Origin: a virus
IMG/VR virus record: IMGVR_UViG_3300042356_000641
Span: 1-30,422 of that record
Direction: 5' to 3' (one strand)
Length of the DNA: 30,422 nucleotides
Part shown: positions 23,103 to 29,211 of the stretch, piece by piece
How positions within the stretch are numbered: the first letter of the stretch is position 1
Layout: each line of letters starts with the position of its first letter
Position numbers and translations under genes: made by a program
The notes under the pieces: generated by a model
What the model saw: only the letters and a program-made list of their open reading frames with translations
What the model was told of the DNA's origin: nothing
Database searches by the model: none

Positions 23103-24353
23103 CTAGATAGTGACACCAGCCATCACCTTGTCCAACTGCTCAGGCTTGAGTCCAGCGGTTATCTGTGTCGCAAACGCCTTCGCAGGAGCCATTCCAGCAC
23201 CAATCTGTTTGGCACCATTCAGTGTGTTGCGTGGGGTAACCAACACTCGCAACCCAGCACTGAACACATTGGCTCGTGCTTTGCGAATCGCTGTTATCCA
23301 CAGACGGGACACATCCAACGACAAGCCAACCGAATTAAGCATCGCATCTTCAACATTCTCATCAATGTCAATGTCAATCGTTGCAAAACGATTCAGAAAC
23401 GCCTTGTCAATCGGGTTACGCCCCACATACTCGGCAGTAGCACCGTTACCGTAGGTATTCGCTGTGGCAATCGCAACGAAATTCGGATGCCGTGAAACCA
23501 TGCCATCGGCAAACGCCATAGCATCGTTCGCAAGGGCACTGTTTAACACATTGAGCACATTCGGGTTGCCGTTGTCCACTTCGTCCAGCAAGAACACACC
23601 GCCATGCTCAAAGATACGGCGAAACTCGGTACCAACATAGTTGCCACCGCCAGCCATATAGCCCACCAACGCCGATTCAGGAGTCTGCCCCGAAACCGAC
23701 TTGGATGCAAACGGCACATTCAAAGAATCAGCAACCTGCTTACCAATCGTAGATTTACCTGTACCAGCAGAACCCACAAGGTAAGCATGGACACCAGCAC
23801 CAACAGTGTGCAAAATATCGGTAAACCGATTATGCAAAACACCTTGAATCTGAACCGTAGGTTTATTGGCAACCGTGATATTCATGACCTGAGGACGAAG
23901 CGAATCAATCTGCTTGGTAACCTCATGCTTGAAGCCATTAAACAGTGGGTCAATCGCATCGGCAACTAGTTGCTGAACTTGTGTTTCATCAACCCCAGCC
24001 TTGAACTTGTCCAATGCAACTTGCACCGCATTATGCACCACAAGTTGAATCGCACCATCCAACGAACCAGCCGAAACCGTAGGTTGAGGAACCACTACGG
24101 GCTCATAAGGCACTGAATGTACAGGAGGCGAATAAACAATAAATGGCTTGCCATTCACAATGGCATCATTAATCGCAACCAGCGAATGATACTGAGCAGG
24201 TTTACCCTTGAAATAGATACCGAGAAAATTGCATAAAGCAATCTTCTCGTTTTTCACACAATCACTAAAGTGTTTAGTGCTGTTGTCCTCAAAAGTGACA
24301 ACATAATTACTTGAGTCATATCCTATGACTTTTAACGATTTAACTGCACTCAT
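23103..24353 (-). CDS. MoxR/CbbQ-type AAA+ ATPase
   Basis: 416 residues from ATG 24353, with GGGAGGT 8 bases upstream. The N-terminal 165 residues are family-specific (SLKVIGYDSSNYVVTFED and a helical region); the AAA+ core follows: Walker A GSAGTGKS (194-201), Walker B VFLLDEVD (253-260), sensor 1 IATANT (295-300), Arg finger region FLNRF (319-323). The order and spacing match MoxR/CbbQ ATPases, chaperones that remodel partner proteins, usually with VWA-domain partners. It may mature or disassemble a phage or host complex. Its leader has two perfect hairpins and a clear promoter, so it may be expressed early. Confidence 0.7.
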   Translation of the reverse strand: MSAVKSLKVIGYDSSNYVVTFEDNSTKHFSDCVKNEKIALCNFLGIYFKGKPAQYHSLVAINDAIVNGKPFIVYSPPVHSVPYEPVVVPQPTVSAGSLDGAIQLVVHNAVQVALDKFKAGVDETQVQQLVADAIDPLFNGFKHEVTKQIDSLRPQVMNITVANKPTVQIQGVLHNRFTDILHTVGAGVHAYLVGSAGTGKSTIGKQVADSLNVPFASKSVSGQTPESALVGYMAGGGNYVGTEFRRIFEHGGVFLLDEVDNGNPNVLNVLNSALANDAMAFADGMVSRHPNFVAIATANTYGNGATAEYVGRNPIDKAFLNRFATIDIDIDENVEDAMLNSVGLSLDVSRLWITAIRKARANVFSAGLRVLVTPRNTLNGAKQIGAGMAPAKAFATQITAGLKPEQLDKVMAGVTI

Positions 24354-24385
24354 GAAATGACCTCCCAGTCAAGTTGTGTAATGGC

Positions 24386-24426
24386 TGTCCGTTCACGGAC
24401 ATCTAATGACGAGCACCATGCTCGTC
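24386..24426 (-). promoter_or_regulatory. Two tandem perfect hairpins in the 5' leader of the MoxR gene
   Basis: TGTCCGT (24386-24392) pairs with ACGGACA (24395-24401), and GACGAGCA (24408-24415) pairs with TGCTCGTC (24419-24426). If transcription starts about 7 bases after the TATACT at 24445, the second hairpin lies some ten bases from the 5' end. Hairpins at mRNA 5' ends are known to slow decay. A regulator-binding role is an alternative. Confidence 0.5.
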
Positions 24427-24444
24427 CACCATCGTATTCAATTA

Positions 24445-24474
24445 AGTATAGCAAAACTATCTATAACATTTCAA
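24445..24474 (-). promoter_or_regulatory. Sigma-70-type promoter for the MoxR operon
   Basis: Minus strand: TTGAAA (24469-24474), an 18-base spacer, TATACT (24445-24450), with TG one base before the -10 (TGC-TATACT), an extended -10. It overlaps the end of the gene at 24461 and points to the MoxR start at 24353. It is the best promoter found in the window. Expected start near 24438. Confidence 0.6.
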
Positions 24475-24781
24475 TTCCGTTATATTCATAGCGTGGCTTG
24501 CCACCATTACGGCGAAATTTCCATCCCGAAGGCATAATTTTGTTCATGCCCTGCTGGTCGGAAGCACTGCCCCAACCAGTAGAAATCGGAAAAAATTGCC
24601 AAACATTTTTATAACCACTATCCGTAAAAGCACCCATGACCGTACCATGATGCTTAACATAACGGCGTTTACGACCAGCGCTATCCAATATGTCTTGATA
24701 AGACCACTGACCACACTTACGCTCAGAACCCTCACGGAACCATTGACCCGATTCGTTCGGGTTAATATGTGCCAATTTCAT
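24461..24781 (-). CDS. Hypothetical protein at the head of the early operon (106 aa)
   Basis: A longer frame exists, but ATG 24781 is preceded by GGGGGGT and shares its leader with the genes at 24353 and 23051. It begins MKLAHINPNESGQWFREGSE, with SYQDILDSAGRKRRYVKHHG and WQFFPISTGWGSASDQQGM further on. The many Gly, Trp and basic residues suggest a small beta-rich protein. I do not recognise it. Sharing the leader suggests co-control with the MoxR pair. Confidence 0.5.
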   Translation of the reverse strand: MKLAHINPNESGQWFREGSERKCGQWSYQDILDSAGRKRRYVKHHGTVMGAFTDSGYKNVWQFFPISTGWGSASDQQGMNKIMPSGWKFRRNGGKPRYEYNGIEML

Positions 24782-25148
24782 AAATGAACCCCCCAGTCCA
24801 TGTTCGTAATCGCTACTTAATCTGCATAATTGCATCGTAGATGGTAACAGAATCGCACTGCTACAAGGACACTAGCCCCACCTATTCGTGATTCACTCGT
24901 AAAGGCATAATGATGCCACACCATGAATCGCTCCGCAAATTCATTCGCCATGTCCCCGAACCGCAACACCCTCAAAGTGTGCCGATGACTACGCAAATGA
25001 ACTTGCCTCAGTCTGTGAATACCGAACCGCTCACGATTCCATAATGCCGATGCACAATTACCGCATCCCGTATTCACTGCCCAACCTCTAGACAAAGGGC
25101 ACTTGTAGTTGAGGGCAAGCCACAGAACCACACAGCGACAACCTATGA

Positions 25149-25190
25149 GCCATCAGATTACCCGATGGAGTTGCCTATCGTCTGATATGC
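25149..25190. repeat. Inverted repeat, bulged 10-bp hairpin
   Basis: ATCAGA (25152-25157) plus CGAT (25163-25166) pair with ATCG (25177-25180) plus TCTGAT (25181-25186), with a 5-base bulge on one side. It is part of the structured region. Confidence 0.4.
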
Positions 25191-25274
25191 CTCGTCATTG
25201 GGTCGCAATGAGTCATCAACAATTCAGAACCGATGCCAAACACTATTACACATCCCAAAACAAAAAGCAAACAT

Positions 25275-25350
25275 CAAACCGCACGCCTTTTACACGCCTG
25301 TTTCCCTACGCATAATGCGCACCGAAATCACACACTAAACAGGCGGTTTG
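25275..25350. repeat. Nested inverted repeat with perfect 9-bp arms
   Basis: CGCCTGTTT (25295-25303) is the exact complement of AAACAGGCG (25337-25345). CAAAC (25275-25279) and GTTTG (25346-25350) extend it with a one-sided bulge. Between the arms is a small perfect CGC-ATAAT-GCG hairpin (25309-25319). A direct repeat ACGCCT occurs twice on the left side. Confidence 0.5.
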
Positions 25351-25415
25351 CCAAAACGCCATACCCCCACCAAAAATCAAAGGTTCGTTTAGCAGTCCGT
25401 TTCGCACCCGAATGA

Positions 25416-25471
25416 CGCCTAAATGATGTGCATTATGTACCCATGACTGGTACATGTGCCCACATCAGGCG
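25416..25471. repeat. Stepped inverted repeat, 18 bp paired in three blocks
   Basis: CGCCT (25416-25420), GATGTG (25425-25430) and ATGTACC (25435-25441) pair in order with AGGCG (25467-25471), CACATC (25461-25466) and GGTACAT (25449-25455) around a 7-base loop. It starts and ends with the same CGCCT/AGGCG as the repeat at 25295-25345. Confidence 0.5.
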
Positions 25472-25524
25472 ACCTCTGATTTGCCTGTAATCATTATGGT
25501 CTGATATATCACCGAAATATCAAC

Positions 25525-25533
25525 TTATCCACA
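25525..25533 (+). promoter_or_regulatory. DnaA-box consensus match
   Basis: TTATCCACA is an exact match to the nine-base DnaA box. Two other exact matches occur inside genes (about 3253-3261 reverse and 23293), so the match alone is not proof; here it lies in the gene-free structured region. Confidence 0.3.
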
Positions 25534-25550
25534 CTGTCACATCCACGCAT

Positions 25551-25571
25551 GGGGGCATGGGGGGGTACGGG
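25551..25571 (+). other. Potential G-quadruplex tract
   Basis: GGGGG-CAT-GGGGGGG-TAC-GGG can supply four G-tracts of three with loops of 3, 1 and 3 bases. It could form on the plus strand DNA or its RNA. Confidence 0.35.
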
Positions 25572-25636
25572 CATGCACTCTGTGTATGATTCTTATAGCC
25601 TAGGGTTGGAGCAAACTTTTTTTAGGTTCGGATACC

Positions 25637-25655
25637 CCCACACCATGTTTGTGGG
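25637..25655. repeat. 6-bp hairpin before the AT-rich segment
   Basis: CCCACA (25637-25642) and TGTGGG (25650-25655) pair with a 7-base loop, about 30 bases downstream (in minus sense) of the stop of the DUF6321 gene. No U-run follows in either direction that would make it a clear terminator. Confidence 0.35.
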
Positions 25656-25686
25656 TCCCCCTACAAAAATATAATATATAAAATTT

Positions 25687-25950
25687 TTAACAATCCCATT
25701 TACGCAGCGCTAGGGCTTTGCGTGTTGGTCGTCCTTTGGAGTCTTTTAGTGGTCCTTTGGAGCCGCCCATTCGTGCGCAGAACGATTTGCGGCGTGCAGC
25801 CGCTTTCGGTGATTTGGCTGCTTGTTTTGCTGAGACAGGTGGTTTCAGTGTTCCTCCTGTTTGTGCTTTGTATGAGGCTCGTCCTTTGGCGTTGAGTCCA
25901 CCTTTAGGGTTTTTGCCTTCTTTTCTTGTCCATGCAGCAGTTTTTGGCAT
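25687..25950 (-). CDS. DUF6321-family protein (87 aa)
   Basis: 87 residues from ATG 25950, sharing TAATG with the preceding DUF5872 gene. AWTRKEGKNPKGGLNAKGR, then ARRKSFCARMGGSKGP and a final ALALRKWDC are the landmarks I recognise for DUF6321, small basic proteins in phages and some large DNA viruses. It is rich in Lys, Arg and Gly and has two Cys (one in SFCARM, one as the last residue). Its function is unknown; DNA binding is plausible from charge. An AT-rich tail with a hairpin follows the stop. Confidence 0.72.
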   Translation of the reverse strand: MPKTAAWTRKEGKNPKGGLNAKGRASYKAQTGGTLKPPVSAKQAAKSPKAAARRKSFCARMGGSKGPLKDSKGRPTRKALALRKWDC

Positions 25951-26345
25951 TATTGGTAACTCCTTGTTTTTTTTGCTATGGACTTGGGTTGTTTAACAAA
26001 CTGTTTACCAGCCTTGGTGCCTTTACGCTTTGCGGCAGTAGTCTTAGCGTACTCTTTGGCAGATAATGCTTTAATGGCTTTAGATGGTAGGTACCGTTCA
26101 CCAGTAGCCTTAGGTCCCACTGTAGATGGTTTACCTGACTTAGTACGCCACTTCTCTCCAGACCATTTACTGAGCGATGATTGTGCAGAGGTCTTAGGTC
26201 CTGAGTATCCGCCTCCAGCCTTCTTGTAGCGTTGCGCTACTATTTGTGCTTTGCGTGCTGACCATTGCCCTGCTTTGCCACCATCGGTACCAGATTTAAC
26301 AGCAGACAATATGCGCTGTCGTAATTCAGGTTTAGTGTATGCCAT
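25950..26345 (-). CDS. DUF5872-family protein (131 aa)
   Basis: 131 residues from ATG 26345. AYTKPELRQRILSAVKSGTD, GGKAGQWSARKAQIVAQRY, SLSKWSGEKWRTKSGKPST, ERYLPSKAIKALSAKEYAKTT and QFVKQPKSIAKKTR reproduce the DUF5872 layout nearly end to end. The family is found in phages and giant viruses with no known function. It is strongly basic, probably binding nucleic acid. It lies directly upstream of the DUF6321 gene and divergently from the terminase-like gene, so a shared control region separates the two transcripts. Confidence 0.75.
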   Translation of the reverse strand: MAYTKPELRQRILSAVKSGTDGGKAGQWSARKAQIVAQRYKKAGGGYSGPKTSAQSSLSKWSGEKWRTKSGKPSTVGPKATGERYLPSKAIKALSAKEYAKTTAAKRKGTKAGKQFVKQPKSIAKKTRSYQ

Positions 26346-26370
26346 TGTTGTCCACGCCTATTGTGATTGT

Positions 26371-26388
26371 GAACAGCACAAACTGTTC
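26371..26388. repeat. 6-bp inverted repeat in the divergent gap
   Basis: GAACAG (26371-26376) and CTGTTC (26383-26388) with a 6-base spacer. It lies 26 bases upstream of the DUF5872 start, in the region where both divergent genes must be controlled. It may be an operator. The spacing is not that of the usual actinobacterial LexA box. Confidence 0.3.
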
Positions 26389-26446
26389 TATTGTGTCGCT
26401 TCGTGTTACTCAGCGACCTACACTATCCAGTATCCCTTACCCCCCC

Positions 26447-26477
26447 TATAATCCCCCCCGTTGTTCCCTACGGAACA
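26447..26477 (+). promoter_or_regulatory. TATAAT between two C7 runs, followed by a 6-bp hairpin
   Basis: TATAAT (26447-26452), a perfect -10 hexamer, lies between CCCCCCC (26440-26446) and CCCCCCC (26453-26459). A TGTTCC / GGAACA hairpin (26462-26467 / 26472-26477) follows where the transcript would start. No -35 is visible at 16-18 bases. Promoter for the terminase-like gene at 26495. The reverse strand of the C-runs can form a G-quadruplex. Confidence 0.45.
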
Positions 26478-26494
26478 GAAAGAACATTAATAGC

Positions 26495-26944
26495 ATGGAC
26501 AAAGAAAACATCCTAGACCCGAGACAAGAAAAATATTTGAACTGGCTATGCACGCCAGCGTCTGGTCGGATTCCTAGTTCGCAAGAGAAGTATGCTCAGC
26601 AGGAAAGTATTGACCCGACAACTCTTAGACGCTGGCAAAAAAAACCGTCCTTCAAGGCGGAGTGGGCTAAACGGGTTGAGGACTTGCAGGGTTCTCCTGA
26701 GCGGTCACAGAAGTTGTTGGATTCATTATATACGAAAGCGTTGGATGGCGATAACAAGGCTGCACAGTTATATCTTCAGGCAACTAACAGGTTGGCTCCT
26801 ACACAAATTAAGGTTGAGCACTCGCAGAAGTTGGAGGACATTTCTGATGCAGAGTTGGATGCGTTGATTGCTAGGGCTGCTTTGGGTGAGAAACATATTC
26901 GTCAGGAAACAGAGTCTTTTGCTAGGGAACTAGAGGAACTATAA
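26495..26944 (+). CDS. Terminase small subunit-like protein
   Basis: Start at ATG 26495 (MDKENILDPRQEKYLNWLCT); the frame is open from 26339 but the upstream residues look random. 149 residues. SIDPTTLRRWQKKPSFKAEW is a helix-turn-helix-like DNA-recognition segment, followed by KLLDSLYTKALDGDNKAAQ and LYLQATNRLAPTQIKVEHS, a combination I recognise from the HTH-type small terminase subunits of phages, which pick the packaging site. The large subunit does not follow; fibre-type genes do. This may be normal for this phage lineage or the large subunit may lie across the window edge. Confidence 0.6.
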   Translation: MDKENILDPRQEKYLNWLCTPASGRIPSSQEKYAQQESIDPTTLRRWQKKPSFKAEWAKRVEDLQGSPERSQKLLDSLYTKALDGDNKAAQLYLQATNRLAPTQIKVEHSQKLEDISDAELDALIARAALGEKHIRQETESFARELEEL

Positions 26945-26946
26945 GT

Positions 26947-27240
26947 ATGGCTACAACTAACGATGCAATGTTTGTGTCTTTGCAGGCACAGTATCCTAGT
27001 TTGTCCACTTTGGGTGACATGATGTATGCCTTTGCTCAAGATAACGGTTACAACTTTAGTAACACTTTGGGTTACGAGTTTTATGCTGCTACTGGCGCTA
27101 CGGGGACAACTCGTGGCGATTTGGCTAATTCGTATTGGAATGACCCAGATTTTGCGGTTTCCAACTTAGAACAGGAAGATGGAACAGATTTGTTACTAGA
27201 GGATGGTTCATTCGTTTTAATGGAGGCTGGTAATGGCTGA
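26947..27240 (+). CDS. Small virion or fibre-associated protein (97 aa)
   Basis: 97 residues from ATG 26947 with GAGGA 8 bases before. It has NDAMFVSLQAQYPSLSTLGD, an aromatic middle, and GATGTTRGDLANSYWNDPDF; the end is acidic (GTDLLLEDGSFVLMEAG). The LEDGSFVLMEAG-like end is typical of small phage appendage proteins. It overlaps the next gene by 8 bases. The function is unknown; it belongs to the appendage block. Confidence 0.5.
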   Translation: MATTNDAMFVSLQAQYPSLSTLGDMMYAFAQDNGYNFSNTLGYEFYAATGATGTTRGDLANSYWNDPDFAVSNLEQEDGTDLLLEDGSFVLMEAGNG

Positions 27241-27646
27241 TAAGAAGATAACTGCTTTAACGGCGCTAACTGGCGCTAACACGGCTAGCACAGATGTGTT
27301 CCCTATTGTGGATGTGTCGGCTACGGAAACTAAAAAGATTACGGCAGCAGAGTTGGCTGCCGCTATTGCTGTTATTGGTTTGGATGCTGGTGGTGGTGTT
27401 CCAACAAAGATTCATGGTATTGAACTACCTGCTACACATATGATTCGTTTTGAGGGTTCTACCGATAACGATTTTGAAACCTTTTTGACGGTTGTGGACC
27501 CGACTGCTGACCGTACTCTTACTTTCCCTAATGAGACTGGTACTGTTGCTACTCAGGCTTATGTTGATACTCAGGTTGCTGGGGTGTCGGTAACGGTTGA
27601 TTTTGCTGATGCCGATAATGTTTTATGTAACGCAGTATTTAACTAG
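27233..27646 (+). CDS. Fibre-type virion protein (137 aa)
   Basis: 137 residues from ATG 27233 with GGAGG 7 bases upstream. The start ADKKITALTALTGANTAST followed by DVFPIVDVSATETKKITAAE is a well known opening of phage tail-fibre proteins. FEGSTDNDFETFLTVVDPTAD and RTLTFPNETGTVATQAYV are the fibre-repeat strands that follow it. It probably forms a trimer that attaches a larger receptor-binding part, encoded next. Recognition is by motif. Confidence 0.6.
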   Translation: MADKKITALTALTGANTASTDVFPIVDVSATETKKITAAELAAAIAVIGLDAGGGVPTKIHGIELPATHMIRFEGSTDNDFETFLTVVDPTADRTLTFPNETGTVATQAYVDTQVAGVSVTVDFADADNVLCNAVFN

Positions 27647-27679
27647 GGAACGATTTAACCACTTATTAGGAGATAACAC

Positions 27680-28039
27680 ATGGCAACATTTACAAAAAAC
27701 CACCTTAGCGGTTCAACTGACGGTAAAGGCATCAAGGTTGTTCAGACTGCTACGGCTGGTACAACGATTCATACTGGTCCTACGAACACAGCACATTTCC
27801 ATGAGGTGTGGTTGTATGTGGTAAATACTTCTGCTTCTGCTGTTAAATTGACGATTGAGTGGGGCGAGGCTACTGCACCTGATGGCAACATTGAACTAAC
27901 AGTTCAGCCTGAGACTGGTTTAACTTTAATTGTTCCTGGTTTGCCGTTGCAAGGTAACGCTACTGCTCTTGTTGTTAAAGCGTTTGCTGCGACTGCGAAT
28001 GTTCTTGTTATTCACGGATATGTAAACGAAATCGCTTAA
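27680..28039 (+). CDS. Conserved beta-rich virion protein (119 aa)
   Basis: 119 residues from ATG 27680 with TAGGAG 8 bases before. MATFTKNHLSGSTDGKGIKV, GTTIHTGPTNTAHFHEVWLY, VKLTIEWGEATAPDGNIEL and LIVPGLPLQGNATALVVKAF show a jelly-roll-like pattern that I have seen in many environmental phages at this place among fibre genes. It lacks an enzyme motif. It is likely a head or tail surface protein; the exact place in the particle is unknown. Confidence 0.6.
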   Translation: MATFTKNHLSGSTDGKGIKVVQTATAGTTIHTGPTNTAHFHEVWLYVVNTSASAVKLTIEWGEATAPDGNIELTVQPETGLTLIVPGLPLQGNATALVVKAFAATANVLVIHGYVNEIA

Positions 28040-28048
28040 GGTTTAGCG

Positions 28049-28942
28049 ATGTCTAGATACGGTCAGCGCACACGGGTTTCAACTTCTGTTAGCGATTGGT
28101 TGCCTTCTAATCCAGCATTAAGAATAAGTGGCGGTCAAGAAACTGTTACTGTTGGTGGATTTACATATGTTGTATTTACTTCTTCGGGAAGTCTTACTAC
28201 AACGGGTAAAGGTAGTTTAGATTGTCTTGCTATTGGCGGTGGTGGTTCTGGTGGATTCGGTCAAGCAGGCGGTGGTGGTGCTGGTGAACTTGATTTGTTT
28301 ACTTCTACCACTATTGCAACTAACGGCACAACGGTATCTGTCATTATTGGTGCTAATGGTGTTGGTACAAGTGATGATACTACGAATACAAACGGCGGAA
28401 CTACAACTATAGAAATTAATGCTGTAAATATTCTTACTGCATTGGGTGGCGGTGCAGGCAGACAAGGCACTGGAAATACTGGTGGTAGCGGTGGCGGCGG
28501 CGACCCAACTGGTGGAAGTGCATCTGGTTCTAACACATTTGCTGGTGGTGCAGATGGTGGATTCGCTTATGTTACTGGTGGTGGCGGTGGTGCTACGGCT
28601 GTTGGTGGTAACGGTAGTTCTACTAAGTCTGGTAATGGTGGCGCAGGATACACAATGACAAGTATTGATGCCAATTTGACTGCTGCTAATTTTCCAACTT
28701 CATTTACAGGAATGACGGTGCTTGCTTCTGGCGGTGGTGGCGGTGCATACAACTTTCTTGGTCGTGGCGTTGGTGGAACTGGCGGTGGTCAAGGTGGAGA
28801 TGGAATTAGCGGCGGTTCGACTGCTGGAGTCTCTTATGGTTCTGGTGGTGGCGGTGGTGGTCGCAACGGTTCTGCGCCATATACCCAAAACGCAGGGAAA
28901 AATGGTAAATCGGGGGTTGTTATTTTTAGGGTTGCATCATGA
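28049..28942 (+). CDS. Gly-rich tail fibre (receptor-binding candidate)
   Basis: 297 residues from ATG 28049. After a short strand-rich start (TVGGFTYVVFTSSGSLTT, then LDCLAIGGGGSGGFGQAGG) come repeated glycine-rich loops (GGGGGATAVGG, GSGGGGGGRNGS) and the ending KNGKSGVVIFRVA. Gly-rich domain fibres of this kind form polyglycine-II-like bundles with variable tips that contact host glycans. The DNA of the repeats (GGTGGTGG) makes spurious long frames on the other strand. It overlaps the next gene as ATGA. Confidence 0.65.
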   Translation: MSRYGQRTRVSTSVSDWLPSNPALRISGGQETVTVGGFTYVVFTSSGSLTTTGKGSLDCLAIGGGGSGGFGQAGGGGAGELDLFTSTTIATNGTTVSVIIGANGVGTSDDTTNTNGGTTTIEINAVNILTALGGGAGRQGTGNTGGSGGGGDPTGGSASGSNTFAGGADGGFAYVTGGGGGATAVGGNGSSTKSGNGGAGYTMTSIDANLTAANFPTSFTGMTVLASGGGGGAYNFLGRGVGGTGGGQGGDGISGGSTAGVSYGSGGGGGGRNGSAPYTQNAGKNGKSGVVIFRVAS

Positions 28943-29211
28943 TTAACAATTATGCACAAATAGAGAACAACACAGTTGTCAATGTAATCGTTGCTGATGA
29001 AAATTTTATTGCAACACAAACAACCAAAACCTATGTTCTTTGTAGTCGTGGTGGTATTGGTTGGACTTTTGATGGAACAAATTTTATTCCACCGAAACCA
29101 TATCCATCTTGGATTCTTGACAGCAATTATAATTGGCAGCCGCCAACACCAAAACCTGATGACATTCTTGTTTGGGTTTGGAATGAAACAAGTCTGTCTT
29201 GGGAACATTAA
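28939..29211 (+). CDS. Tail-fibre-associated protein (90 aa)
   Basis: 90 residues, starting by ATGA overlap with the fibre gene. YAQIENNTVVNVIVADENFI, then IGWTFDGTNFIPPKPYPSW and LDSNYNWQPPTPKPDDIL are repeated features of small proteins encoded downstream of phage fibres, sometimes described as fibre assembly or tip-like. Aromatic and Pro residues recur with W-x-x-P spacing. It could be a chaperone for the preceding fibre or a tip. Its last codons overlap the sulfotransferase-like start. Confidence 0.6.
   Translation: MINNYAQIENNTVVNVIVADENFIATQTTKTYVLCSRGGIGWTFDGTNFIPPKPYPSWILDSNYNWQPPTPKPDDILVWVWNETSLSWEH

Larger units (their letters stand above)
24782..25686. other. About 900-bp intergenic control / possible origin region
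   Basis: No convincing gene is seen. What it holds, left to right: an unconvincing ORF (24817-25131, minus); a bulged 10-bp hairpin at 25149-25190; a nested inverted repeat at 25275-25350; a stepped inverted repeat at 25416-25471; a perfect DnaA-box sequence TTATCCACA at 25525; a G-rich tract at 25551-25571; a 6-bp hairpin at 25637-25655; and an AT-rich run at about 25664-25692. This combination (DnaA box, AT-rich segment, hairpins, no gene) is typical of origins or control regions, but none of it proves function. Promoters for the leftward operon should lie here; none is clear. Confidence 0.5.

Noticed and set aside
24817-25131. Minus-strand frame of 104 residues with C-P and C-G-N-C segments
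   Set aside because: It starts with GTG without a clear ribosome-binding site. Its composition is rich in Trp, His, Arg and Cys and poor in Asp/Glu, and first codon positions are T-rich, unlike the real genes next to it. No family is recognised.
25109-25315. Plus-strand frame of 68 residues in the control region
   Set aside because: It crosses part of the inverted-repeat structures, has no ribosome-binding site and lies opposite in direction to both flanking genes.
25499-25521. Plus-strand sequence CTGATATATC...CGAAATATC resembling a hammerhead core
   Set aside because: The CUGAUGA core is broken (CTGATAT) and no stem I or III partner could be found, unlike the site at 22159-22225.
25718-25996. 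Plus-strand frame opposite the DUF6321 gene
   Set aside because: It is the complement of the well-recognised DUF6321 and DUF5872 genes.
28261-28752. Pro/Val-rich minus-strand frames
   Set aside because: They are the complement of GGTGGT-type repeats in the glycine-rich fibre gene.
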